Assembly: GCA_016800925.1 (NCBI GenBank)
Contig: JABCPU010000952.1
Coordinates: 1-20,424, forward strand
Origin: Suillus spraguei
Lineage: Eukaryota; Basidiomycota; Agaricomycetes; Boletales; Suillaceae
DNA length: 20,424 nucleotides
Reading direction: 5' to 3'
The notes beneath the pieces were generated by a model. That model saw only the letters and a program-made list of their open reading frames with translations. It made no database searches and was not told where the DNA came from. The position numbers and the translations under genes were made by a program. Positions 1 to 10,041 of the stretch are shown in pieces; within the stretch, counting starts at the first letter, position 1, and each line of letters opens with the position of its first letter.

Positions 1-409
1 TAAAACAACAAATGTCAACAACTTAAGAGCACAAGGGTGATGATTGTAGTAGTATCACAATTCTAGTAAGAGAACAACATAAAAAATGTGCGATAAAAAA
101 ACAAATGGGCGGGTATGGAATATATAAAATGATGAGTAAATGCGGCTTAACTAGTCAGAACTCGAGCCTTCACTTCCAGATACAAATACTGATTCTGTTG
201 GCAAAGAATTTCCAGAATCATTGCCAAGAGCCTCAATGTCGCCACCACCAAGGAACAACAGGTTGCTTTGGGAACACTTATTCCCTCTATCCCCTATCAC
301 CACCCCTGCATCGTCCAGCTCATTCTGGAGGAAGCCAATTTGTAAATTGGTCATTGTCAAGTCTTGTCTCATTATTTCAAGTTCATCATCATTGATGGAT
401 TTGATCAAT

Positions 410-853
410 TCAAGCTCCAGGGAGCGGAGGCATTGGTATTGGGCTTTCACAGGATGACCCGACAGATGACCCACAAGAGCTCAAGCATACGTTCAGTAAA
501 GTAGAGTTTGAAACTTCAGAAGAGCGAGCGCAATGCAGCTGAGAAGATATGAAAATTAATAAAGATATTATTCATACAATATTGTCACTTACTGATGTTT
601 TGAGGGTCTTTCTTTTCTTCGTGGGAGAAGAAGGGACCGCTTGGACTTCATGGTCATGGTCACCTGGAAATAAGTCATATCCAATGTAGTCGCCCTTATG
701 ACTACCATCCAAGGGTGACTTAATAGTACCCTTGGCGCCAAGGATATGTTTGTAAACAGGACTGACGGGGTTCAAAGGAGGGGAACAACTTGTTAGTACA
801 GGAGAACTAGTCAAAACCTCGGTGGGAGGTGTGGATGATCTAAGTCTGGAGCG
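410..853 (-). CDS. Candidate spliced gene of unknown function, possibly damaged
   Basis: I do not recognise this protein. One exon (853 to 593) opens after a good acceptor and ends at a GTAAGT donor. It encodes a Ser/Pro/Thr-rich stretch with SPPLNPVSPVYKHILGAK, an acidic GDHDHE patch and a basic SPTKKRK motif that could be a nuclear localisation signal. Splicing to the acceptor before 538 stays in frame but stops at 410-412 in low-complexity sequence. A different frame over 151-474 looks more protein-like: a coiled-coil-like part (ELELIKSINDDELEIM) and a Ser/Glu-rich end (GSEGSSSD). Reaching that frame needs a frameshift or an intron I cannot place. The first exon lies upstream of 853 and was not found. 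It could be a decayed gene or a transposon passenger. The exon itself is moderately supported; the full model is weak. Confidence 0.3.
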
Positions 854-1389
854 CTAAGGTGAGTACTAAGTTGAAGGTTATGAAAAATTAACAGACTAGG
901 CAGACTGCTCTCGGGGCAGTTAGTGCTGCTTGATGCTGGTGACTTGCCCCTCAGTGCAGACATGACGATGTTGTTTATTCAATGTCTGAAGCTGGCGAAG
1001 TCTTATCAGTAGAGTGTCAGGCTTGCATGTGAGCCAGTAAACAAACAAAGTTCTCATGCACGATCTCATGGATGAAATTGCTAAGTCCATCCCTAGTGCA
1101 TAATATTTGATCCAATCTTGCCAGTCTTCAAGTCATGCTGCTAAGAGTCCACAGGGCCTCGCAATGGGATGCTATCATGATGTGGCAGTCACTGCCAGTG
1201 TTTAGTGAGTATTCTTACCTTTTTAAGTTGATACCAGTAATCTTAATTGTGCATTGCTGGTGATGCTACATTGCAGCATCAGAATGGAAATAGTTGTCTC
1301 TGTTGCTGTACAATATATAATGGCCCTTCTCAATGGAAAAAGTCCAGCATGTCATATGCATATGTAACTCTTTTTCGCTTGCCACATTC
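854..1389. other. Stretch without a supported gene
   Basis: This lies between the minus-strand candidate gene and the zinc-finger part of the transposase remnant. An open frame from 1247 leads into the zinc finger, but its first 45 residues look unlike the family. The acceptor side of an intron of the minus-strand gene begins here. I see no terminal inverted repeat for the transposon and no RNA gene. Confidence 0.4.
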
Positions 1390-4300
1390 AACTTACAATG
1401 GGAATACCTTCACTTGCCCCAACTGTGCAGAGGCATTTCAAAGCAGTGACAATGTTATATGGCATCTGTCAAGAGCTGTTAATTGCGGCCAGTGGGTCGT
1501 TCAAGGTGCTACCAATGTCGACAAAAATGATAACTACCGAGCTGACTATGGAGATGATACTGAAGCTGCCCAAAACAGTATGTGATATATGTTTATTACT
1601 AGACTAGGTGATTTTATCTCACCATGCACACAGTCTACCTCAGATATGAGGACTTTGATCCTCTAGATGACACAGAAGTCATCAGTGATCTCCCCTTACA
1701 GCCTGAGGGCCCATGTCTGCCAGTAGACAATTCTGCTCTCGCTTCTGTTGACCCTTCTGCTGGCCCACGTCCTGGCACAGTACAACAGTATCACCCTAAT
1801 ATGCCTGTCACCCTCCCTGGAGGGAAAAATACCTCCAAAAAATGGATAATGACATACATGCTAACATTCGTAACACCAAGAATATCTACTATCCCTTGCA
1901 TCTAAATCTGAGTTTGACCTTGCAAGTTGGCTTTCTAGCAGAGCATTATCACAAAAAGAAGTCGACTCTTTCCTTTGTCTCGAGCACATAAGTGTCATAT
2001 TCACACCTTACTATGTACTGGTACTTTAATAACAATGTAGACCGAGGTTAACAGGCCCTCTTTCAACACATCCAAGGATCTGAGAACTTGAATTGAGGCA
2101 CTACCTGAGGTTCCTCGGTGGTATCACCAACAGATTAATGTTGGATCCTACAAGACAAAATCGCCACTCATGCTTTACTGGAGGGACAGCCTCGAGGTTG
2201 TCAAGTATCTTTTTAGTAACCAGCCTTTGGCCCTGTATGGACTTCCTGCCATATAGGGAATACGAAGTAATCAATGGGCGTAGCAAATGAGTGTATGGAG
2301 AGTTTATGAGTGCAGATGTCACATGGGGGCTACAGGTCAGTGATACACCTCTCACAATCGCGACTGGGAACAAGGAGATGCATCCTGTATTGATCTCACT
2401 CGCTAATATACATGCAGGCGTCCATATGAAGGCAACATTGCACACATTCACTTTGGTTGCTTACCTCCCTATCCCAAAGTTTCTTCATGTCTCAAAGCCC
2501 ATACAAGCAATATTGTCTGCATGAATAACCACTTCGCTATATCGATTGTTATGAAAAATCTGAAGATAGCCACCCATGATGGCTGCCTTATGCCAGACCC
2601 ACAGGGAGATATACGCATGATTCACACCCCTTTAGTTGCATGGATTGCCGACTACCCTGAGCAACTGCTCATCAGGTGCATCACATCAAAACACTCACCA
2701 ATCTCTCTCGCTACGTCCACCAAATTTGGAAACCCTTCACCATCCCCCCTTGAACTTGTACTCATACTCTCAACGCTATCACAAAGGCATGTACTATTTC
2801 TGATCCCTGCAATGTTGTAGCCTTTTCCAAGGCATGTCAGACCCTGCATCTCAACAGTGTAATTGAGCCATACTGGAGGGATTGGGGGGTCGCATGCCCA
2901 TCCTACTTTTTGACCCCAGATGCTCTCCACCAATGGCACAAGTTTTACTTCGATCACCCATTAAATTGGGTGATAAACATTATGGAGAGAGGAGCCGAGG
3001 CTGGCTTCAACTTGGTGGAGACACATTGGCAAAGGTACATTGAAGCAATGCACTGGTGAGAACATCGAGATCTCGAGAAACTCCTACCAGCCATGATTGT
3101 CAGTGCTGTCCCAGATCATGTTGCATGTGCAATACGCGCTATCACAGAGTTTATATTTCAGGCCCAAAACCTCTTCCATTATGACGAGACCTTACACTCT
3201 CTATCTGAAGCACTTCAGGAGTTCCATCATTACAAGAATAGTATCATATTAGCGGGCGGTTGCCGTGGCAAGAACAGTCCCCTCAACCATTTTCAAATCC
3301 AAAAGCTAGAGCTTAGCACAGCATGTTGTTCGAAGCACGTGTGCTATGGGTGCTCCATATCAATGGAGCAGTGACATCACCAAACGTTGTCATATCATTC
3401 ATGTCAAACGGCCTTACCGGATGTCAAACCACAAGGACTTCCATGGTCAGTGCTGCCGCTTCCTCGATCAGCAAGAAAAACTCCAATTTTTTCAGCTTTA
3501 CACAGTTCTCAAGTCACAGCGGACAAGTTTAATACGGACGAGTTTAATATATGAGATGTCGAGGGAGGCAAATATGATGATGCTTCACTATCCCGAAGCG
3601 ACATGGATTTCTACAATACTTCCTGACAAGCAGTATGTTGGCGGAGGCAAACCCATCACTTCACTTTTTAATAAAGATCACTCCCGTGTTTCTTTGGATG
3701 ATTCTATCACCATCTTACTTACTTGTCACGCTCATTATCCCAACCTATCTGTCGAGGAGGCTTCTCAACTCTTTCACATCCCTGATCTCTGTCCAGTGCT
3801 TGGTGATCTAATTTCTGGTAGATCCTACCTTCAGTGTCAAGGTCGACAGATGTCGTCCTCCAACTGTTCACTCCTCTCCTTTCATCGTGTTCACCTTTGG
3901 CAAAACTTCCGCATGCAGCAATGTTCTATTCAAGATTCGCGCATTGTCAGCCCTCCTCAAACAATTCAAGCACTACCACCAAACCCTTTGATGATGTTCG
4001 GAAGGGGAAACACCGTCTTACTTGCTCATGAAAGTGGTGAATTATTTTCCCCTGGATTTTCTGAACGTATGTGGACTCTTTGCCATGTGCTGTGCCTCCT
4101 CAGTCATGCACTATAGGTTATCTGGTTGTACAGGTCAAAGCCATCCTCCAACCCATTTCTGAAGTCACCGCCCTGAACCAGCCTTTTATCTACGTCGAGT
4201 TCTTCAACTTTTCTCAGTCGTCGGTCGGCAATGTTGACGATCTTCATGTTGTTGCTCCTGCTCATGTGACCGACATGTTTCTTGTTCACCGCCATCTTCG

Positions 4301-4493
4301 ATCAAACCAGTCTCCTTTGGGAGACATTGTGCCCCTAGACAATGTGTGCCAGGTCATCCAGCTAATCCCAAAGTTCAGTGTGCAGATATCGCCGGCAATG
4401 GATTGTAACAATAGTTTGCAGCTGGCGCATGAGTTTTATGTGAATAACTTTGCAGACGAAGAGACTTTCCACGCTATTCTCAGTTACCAATAG
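1390..4493 (+). pseudogene. Decayed Plavaka-type DNA transposase
   Basis: This is a remnant of the large Agaricomycete Plavaka-type transposase. In order it shows: a zinc finger (CPNCAEAF...WHLSRAVNC, 1409-1480); an acidic linker (1624-1800); an IYYPL / SKSEFDLASWLSSRALSQ block with a frame change inside it (about 1840-1960); a heavily mutated core (2000-2870); a readable block with FYFDHPLNWVINIMERGAE (2900-3060); then ERCHI-like KRCHIIHVKRPYRMSNH in a frame open from 3346; and RRYF-type C-terminal segments with MFLVHRHLRSNQSPLGDIV and SPAMDCNNS (4275-4420), ending at TAG 4491-4493. Many stops and frame changes break it, so it cannot encode a working enzyme. The C-terminal third is much better preserved than the core. 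Family assignment rests on remembered family features, not on a search. No terminal repeats were found. Confidence 0.75.
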
Positions 4494-5115
4494 TTCCCCA
4501 CCCTGTAGAAGTATCAGTACGAATCAAATATACCATCACATGTTTAAGATATGATTATCTTACATCATGATTTGAGATAGTATGATCATGCATTCGAGAT
4601 ATGATCGCTTATTGGGCATTATGGCACGTCCAAAATTTTCGGAACCCAACGGAGCCTTTATTCTTAAGCGATGCTACAGGACACTACGGGCTACTACAGC
4701 CGTTTGGAAAGAAGCACCATGCTCCAGACCTTTTGCTCGGCTGTAGGTTTCCTGATGTAGGCTTTTCGCACATTCTCTCGAACATTCGCTAAGTCAGTTT
4801 CATGATTGAATTGAAATCTGTGAGAAAAGGTACCCTGAAAGTTCACTCTCACAGATAGCTGCACAAAACATTGTTGTCCATTTCGAAACAAAATTTCCAC
4901 TACTCATTGGGCGGCCTCACTCCAAGAGCAAGTTTTCTTCCAAGTAGTCGGTCACAGTTTCCTCCAGGCTTGCCTGCAGCACTGCGTATCCCAAGGCTCA
5001 CAAACTCTGGCTCATCAGTTTCACGATTAGTAACACCAAAACAGGATGATATTGGGAGGTACATCCACTATTTTGCAATAAATGAAAATAATTTTTTGTA
5101 GCAAAAAGAACATAT
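4494..5115. other. AT-rich spacer between two transposon remnants
   Basis: No gene is supported here. Open frames of 60-76 codons (for example 4871-5101 plus) resemble no family I know. The stretch holds repeated ATGATY / GAGATATGAT-like words around 4550-4610, which may be decayed non-coding transposon sequence. The frame that becomes the hAT fragment has a TAA at 5089-5091, so its upstream coding part has been lost. Confidence 0.4.
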
Positions 5116-5268
5116 ATTCTCGTTGCTTTTGCTTCATCTGTTCCTTCTGAACGAGTTTTCTCATCCAGCAAAGAGACATGCGCAGGCGTGCTAACCTCTT
5201 CACCAAACGTTCTCGAAGTTTTACATATACTTAAGTTCTCTTACAAGCAAGACCAGTTGAATTGCACG
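5116..5268 (+). pseudogene. hAT transposase C-terminal dimerisation fragment
   Basis: The frame starting ATT CTC at 5116 reads ILVAFASSVPSERVFSSSKE and continues into EVLHILKFSYKQ. This is the hallmark end of the hAT dimerisation domain: an A-x-S-V-P-S-E-R-V-F-S core followed by a hydrophobic helix with L-K/F. Only about 50 residues survive. The frame is closed upstream by a stop at 5089-5091, so the catalytic part is missing. In intact elements this domain holds the transposase dimer together and completes the active fold. It lies about 620 bp after the Plavaka remnant and just before CTTC/GAAG-rich sequence expected near the end of such an element. The domain call is secure for its size; the element type beyond hAT is not. 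Confidence 0.7.
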
Positions 5269-5479
5269 TCTCATCAGGTCCCATCTTGTTGCAGAAGTAG
5301 GTTATACTATTTCAAGGCCAGTATGTAAGAATGCCATAGACGAGCTCATGGTAACGGGCAAGCCTGACGAAGTTACTTAGCTGCTCGCAAATGAACATGA
5401 GAACTAATCCTCGTCCGGGTCTTGGATTATGCTGTAACCAGCTCTGAGCTAGATTACTAATATATTCTCAGACTTGTCT

Positions 5480-5590
5480 GTGACTTCGCGAAGTGTAACG
5501 AACTGCACTTCAAATAACTTCATTGACATCGAAGTCTACCAAAGTGTCTCAATTTACACTTCAATTCGCTTCAGTTCGCTTCGCGGCAAC
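5480..5590. repeat. CTTC/GAAG-rich subterminal repeat, probable end of the hAT element
   Basis: This stretch is dense in short CACTTC, CGCTTC and GAAGT words in both orientations. It includes a perfect 12-bp palindrome ACTTCGCGAAGT (5483-5494) and ends in ATTCGCTTCAGTTCGCTTCG. Clustered short repeats in both orientations just inside the ends are a known feature of hAT transposons, where they bind transposase. The other end and the 8-bp target duplication were not found, so the boundary is inferred. Confidence 0.45.
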
Positions 5591-6893
5591 ACTACTCGGA
5601 ATAGCATCTGATCAATTTCTCATTTCTACAGGGGAGTTTTGCAATCCAAACTTTGTTTGTGACCTTGTTATGTAAGTCTATCGTCGTCATACAAACCAGT
5701 GCCAGCTGCTTGAATCATAGATCCGAAACAGGTATGCGTGCCTTGCTGAGGGTTGGTGATTGTGAATCATGGAGGTCGTCCAGGCTTTCCATCCTGCAGT
5801 AAGCATTGCTAAGCTTTTGTCTGACATAATGTGTGCGTGTAATGTAGGGATTAATTGCATACTTCTTGGCATTGATGAGACATTTGGATAGATGAGGTCG
5901 TTGTATGTCACATTTAGTTCTCCTTCATTAGGTTACATATATCTGTTTGTGGTGTCAAAGTTCTCATCTCAAAATGAGGGGATAGAAAAATCATGAAATA
6001 TTGTTCTCCACTAGGCTACATTAATATTGTGATCGGAAAGAAAAAAATATGCGGATGAAGACTTAAAATGGATTGCGATACCACTTTAAATATTTGTCAT
6101 AAACAACTTATGTAACCCATGTTGTGTACTGGATGGGAATAGTGCTAGTTGCGGACAAGGGTGGCGGGCTGTTAAGTCGACAGTGCAGTAGCTGACTTTC
6201 AATGGGCCACATCATTAGGATTACATAGTAGCATGTCTCTGAGTGAAGATGGAGGCATGTCAGCAGGGCCTTGGAATCGAGTCTGCACCCAGAGGACAAT
6301 GAATGAACAAATGTGTCGCAAGCATATTGAACCAATAGCCGGCACAGGGATAGCAACATTCAAAGACCTCGCATTGGCCCTCATTCATAATGAAAGCACT
6401 CTGGCTTGGAGAACTAGGGTCAAAGTCAGACATTGGAGATGTTTGATGCAGCGACTCACCCCTCACTAGCAGGATGATTGTATACCATGGAACAGCTTGA
6501 GTACGTGCCCGGATGGATCAACATTATCAGGTGATCTAAAATCCACTGTTTTCGACAGAGATGAAGAGACGGTGATCTTGCTAAAATGCTATTGCAGAAA
6601 CTAAGCGGAGCCCATTTGATGGTCAGCAAAACTTACCTTTGACAAGATTGCAGTGCCTTGCATGACGAGGGCTTCGTTTTCTTGACAAGGTCACCTGGAG
6701 TTGGTGGTAACCACCACCATGTGTGGCTGGTCCCAGGTCAGTGCGTGCGGTATGATTCCAGTGTTTTACATCACTTTATGTTGTTTTATAACGTAGGCTG
6801 GGAAGATCCAATGGCAGCTACGGCTTACATAATAGGCTGATTGACCCTAGAAATATCCGACTCCTATACAAGTTTAACCCACACCTAAATCTC
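5591..6893. other. Gene-poor stretch with no recognised coding sequence
   Basis: Overlapping open frames lie on both strands around 6108-6469 (61-83 codons) and 6658-6840, but none resembles a known family and none has a convincing splice context. Some of the last part may be the degraded 5' region of the Crinkler-like gene, since that frame has stops just upstream of 6894. No RNA gene or long repeat was seen. Confidence 0.4.
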
Positions 6894-7980
6894 ATGATGT
6901 CTGAGTCTGACACACTCCATATTAATTGTTGGTTCCCCTGCAAAGATATAAGCCATGTCTTTTCTGTTACAATTCCAAGGACAGACAATGTCAGCCATTT
7001 GAGGGATGCTATCAAGAAAGAGAAGATCTCTATGTATGATTTTTTGCCTGCACATCTGCTTGAACTATGGAAGGCAAGTGATTGATTGAGAGTCCGGTAC
7101 TTTGATGGACTGATATTTCAGAAGGTCGATATTACACCGAAGAACCTGACCAAAAAACCTGATCTTAAACCCAGTCTCATGCTCTGGCCATTTACTCCAC
7201 TGTATGAGTTGTTTGGTGTTGCACCTGACGATATAAATATCCATATTCTAGTGCGATGCCCTCCAGAAAGTGAGCAGTCAGCGTGCACACATGTTATCCA
7301 TACTTATGCTCATCCTCTTGTCAGCCCGGCTTCTACGTCTCCCCATCAAGATTAACTGGTCAATTGTTGGTGATCCCTATCACTAAATTCTCTGTCACCA
7401 TTGAAAGCACAGAGAGTGTTGGCACGCTCAGAAACATCATTCAGAATGCGCTTGGTGATATAGTCAGTGAGGCAGAGGCCTGCCAGTCGCATCTCTGGAA
7501 GACCTCCATGCCTCTGGACGATAGACTGAAGGACGAACTCGACACTTTTGACCCTAATTGGGAACTACTCATGCCTACCCTTTTATTGTCTGATGTTTTT
7601 GATGTTCGTCGGGATAAATGCCTGCATGTCATCATCCAATTACCAACACAATGGTAAGTTGTAGTGTTGAGATATTTTAGCTTGTGAATTGATATTGTGG
7701 AAGTCTCTTTAAATTGACAGAAACCGAAGACGAGGAATCTCTCAATGAGTTGCGTGCTAAATTAAAGACATATAGGCTACGAGCCAATTACTGATCAAGA
7801 CTTTGTCCGTGCACGGCACATCATTGAATTCATGTATGGGCGAAAAGCCAAAGCAAGATGTATTGGACAGTCTTCATGTATGTCTTCGCGAGTTAATGCT
7901 CAAAGTTAATGGCCATTTTTTTGCGTTATCAGCCAGCACATCCTGTGATCTTGTTTGTGTCAGATGTTCTATGATGGCAC
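6894..7980 (+). pseudogene. Crinkler-like gene with two tandem ubiquitin-like N-terminal domains, broken
   Basis: Two consecutive segments resemble the ubiquitin-like N-terminal domain of Crinkler proteins. The first (about 6909-7256) reads LHINCWFPCKDISHVFSV, then NVSHLRDAIKKEK, then LLELWK, and ends INIHILVRCPP. The second (about 7345-7650) reads NWSIVGDPYH, FSVTIESTESVGTLRNIIQ, LWKTSMPLDD and CLHVIIQLP. The first is split by a TGA at 7083-7085. The linker and second domain need two frame changes (near 7340 and 7385). After a GTAAGT donor at 7653 and an acceptor at 7720, reading continues as ETEDEESLNELRAKLK (about 7720), then GYEPITDQDFVRARHIIEF in another frame (7775-7830), then LDSLHVCLRELMLKVNG. 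Crinklers are modular proteins with a conserved N-terminal domain joined to varied C-terminal domains. With these breaks it is most likely a pseudogene; the C-terminal module is not recognised. Confidence 0.6.
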
Positions 7981-8233
7981 TTTTGCTGTGCTATTCATCT
8001 CAAAATTTGTCCTTCTCCCTTTCCTTCGTTTCAGTTTATATTCAACTTACAACGACAGCAATGAGCAGACGTTTGGTGTTCTCGCTCAACCTCATGATTA
8101 TTTTTGAGCAATTTTTTTCTTGGCTCTCGTGTTTGTGTTTTTTTGCTTCACTTCGTCCTTACCCTGGACCATTACAGTGTCGTGGTGACAGGCGAGCGAA
8201 CAAGGAGAGAGGGAGCTAGAAAGACATAGTACG

Positions 8234-8429
8234 ATCTCAGTTTCTATTCAAGAACTCTATTAATGTGCGTAGTGCCTAGAAAGACAAGGTACGCTATAGT
8301 TTTGGTCAGCTACTCATCAGCGGGTTGGATTATGTTACGGAGTGCTCCGTAGCACTCCGTGTTTGAAGTGTTTCTCTGATGTGGCATACATATAGTACGT
8401 ACTTACATCTCAGTTTTTATTTAAGAACT
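8234..8429 (+). repeat. Pair of short direct repeats, with a second shorter pair
   Basis: A 23-bp word, ATCTCAGTTT followed by (C/T)ATT(C/T)AAGAACT, occurs at 8234-8256 and 8407-8429 with two mismatches. A second word, CTAGAAAGACA(T/A)(A/G)GTACG, occurs at about 8216-8233 and 8276-8293. The copies are on the same strand. They suggest a small, partly duplicated non-coding element or a remnant of a repeat family. No terminal repeats or coding frame accompany them. Confidence 0.5.
8337..8360. repeat. Perfect hairpin, 10-bp arms and 4-nt loop
   Basis: ACGGAGTGCT is followed by CCGT and then its exact complement AGCACTCCGT. It lies between the two copies of the 23-bp direct repeat. It could be a transposon end structure or a structured RNA element. 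No CTRR motif follows closely, so a Helitron end is not supported. Confidence 0.6.
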
Positions 8430-9204
8430 GATATGTTTGCATCATTTGGGCGCTTGAGTTTATAGCAGGTAAATAAGGAACGAAATAAACACAACTTATT
8501 TGACATATATTTCAGGGCACAGCTGGACGTCAGCTCACCACTGCTCACTGGTCGCATTTGGGCGCTCAGATCCCATCTCCCACTCGTACCCATTTCTCGG
8601 ATCGTTCAGCCTCCTTCCTCTCTCCCATCTCAGATCCTTCGGGATCCAGCATACAGGGCCTTGAGGGAACATACATTTCCCACCATCCTGATTACTCGCC
8701 AGAAGATGACGACCCACCCATTGAAGGAATGCCTTTTATCATGTTCTCCTACTAGGTTTGTCTTCCTCGCTCTTTTTACACATTCGACCTAACGGGATGG
8801 GATAGTGCCCCTAGGAAATTACTATACTGCTATATTTTCTTTCATAGAGTCGCAGCCACCTTGATTTTGGGCTTGTCAAACATGCGCTCCGCGCTTCCAT
8901 CCAGGACATGCTCTAGGTCAATTTCCCTCATCGCTCAGGCGTCGTCTTACTTAGCCCAGACTCTGCTCTCTCAACTGCATTCGACACCTCGCCGCAGTTC
9001 AGTCTACACAAATTATGGTTCCACGTCCACCCAGTAGTGCATAACATATCCCTTGTTTATCAGCTCATCCTCGAACTGGCTACCACCGATGATGACGACG
9101 CTTCTTCTTCCTTATCTTCTTCTGAGTCTGATTCAGAGCAGGTGTTTGAACAGACAGCTGGGACTGGGCAGCTATGGTTTGTGTGACGATCTGCGTCACG
9201 ACCG
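8430..9204. other. Stretch without a supported gene
   Basis: Short frames occur on both strands (for example 8558-8755 plus, Ser/Pro-rich with an EDDDPP patch, and 9053-9307 plus), but none matches a family I know and none shows a splice-supported extension. The sequence is locally CT-rich. It may be decayed repeat DNA. Confidence 0.35.
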
Positions 9205-9257
9205 TATGACTCCTAGTATGGTCATCATGCATCTCGATGACCATACTAGGAGTCATA
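9205..9257. repeat. Perfect 22-bp inverted repeat with a 9-nt loop
   Basis: The arm 9205-9226 (containing ATGACTCCTAGTATGGTCAT) is exactly complementary to 9236-9257, with a loop of ATGCATCTC. A smaller inverted repeat, GTGACG-ATCTG-CGTCAC, lies directly upstream (9183-9199). Perfect pairing over 22 bp in otherwise decayed sequence implies a recent origin or selection. It could be a palindromic transposon end, a cruciform-forming site or the foldback of a small RNA. Confidence 0.75.
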
Positions 9258-10041
9258 AACACTCTGTGGTGTTGCGACTCTTGTCATGCTTCGCAGTGTA
9301 CTCATGATTCTAAATTAGATTCAGGAATACGCTGCGAGGCCTCACGCAAATAATTCTGGGGTGTGACATGATAGATCCGCAGGGATAACGTATCTGAGTC
9401 CAAGTCACGGTGCGAGTCCCTTCTCCGTTTCCCATATTGTAGCGGCGCTAGAATCGCCGGTGACTCAAATCATCGAAAGTAGCTTAAAGGAACTGTTTAA
9501 AGGCGGAAGCGGTTCCAAATTGCAATTCGCAATCTTCTTATCAAGGCCTTCCCACGTCTCGTCATCACTTTCAAGGATTGAAAGGGTACAGGGGCACTGG
9601 CCGCTTGATCACTTCTTCTAGGGATCAAGGTGCACTGGCGAACACTTGTTCCTCTGCTTCATCAACTGAGAGAAGCTTACCATAGTGCGTTCCTGAATAT
9701 CCTCATCACACCGACGGCAACGGCGTATATAAATGATTGTCACAAGGGCAAACCCATAAAACCGCGATCGATTCCCTCGAATGTAAGGGGAATTTCCGGA
9801 ATTACCTACATGCGGAGGATTCAAGGTAATAAACGTGCAAGTGAATTTACTATTGCTGGGTATACCACCACCGGGGATAGCTCTGGTTGTAAAAAACAAG
9901 GCGATACAAACTGAGAAGTGTAAGAAGGGAATAAGACGACCAAAGCAATGACACGACCAGCCTGTCATCACCGTTGATCACAGGCCGCGATCCGTGCGAA
10001 ATACACTCGATGGTGCAGCGGAGTGGTGGAGATTAAGAAAT
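9258..10041. other. Intergenic stretch downstream of the LysM gene
   Basis: Open frames overlap on both strands over 9618-9971 (117 codons minus, 94 codons plus). The minus one starts with a hydrophobic segment (FLHFSVCIALFFTTRA), but nothing after it is recognisable and no intron model improves it. Part of this stretch should be the 3' untranslated region of the LysM gene. A B-box-like word at 9409-9419 has no tRNA around it. Confidence 0.35.

Noticed and set aside
854..5115. Terminal inverted repeats of the Plavaka element
   Set aside because: No matching inverted pair could be found by eye on either side of the remnant.
6108..6469. Overlapping 61-83 codon frames on both strands
   Set aside because: No family resemblance, no splice support and mutually overlapping frames.
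8337..8360. Helitron 3' end
   Set aside because: The hairpin is not followed within a few bases by CTRR, and no RepHel coding sequence was seen.
9361..9424. tRNA gene around the B-box-like GGTGCGAGTCC at 9409-9419
   Set aside because: No T-stem pairing flanks the word and no anticodon or acceptor stem can be drawn.
9618..9971. 117-codon minus-strand frame with a hydrophobic start, as a small secreted protein
   Set aside because: The hydrophobic segment is not at the start, no later part is recognisable, and an equally long frame overlaps it on the other strand.
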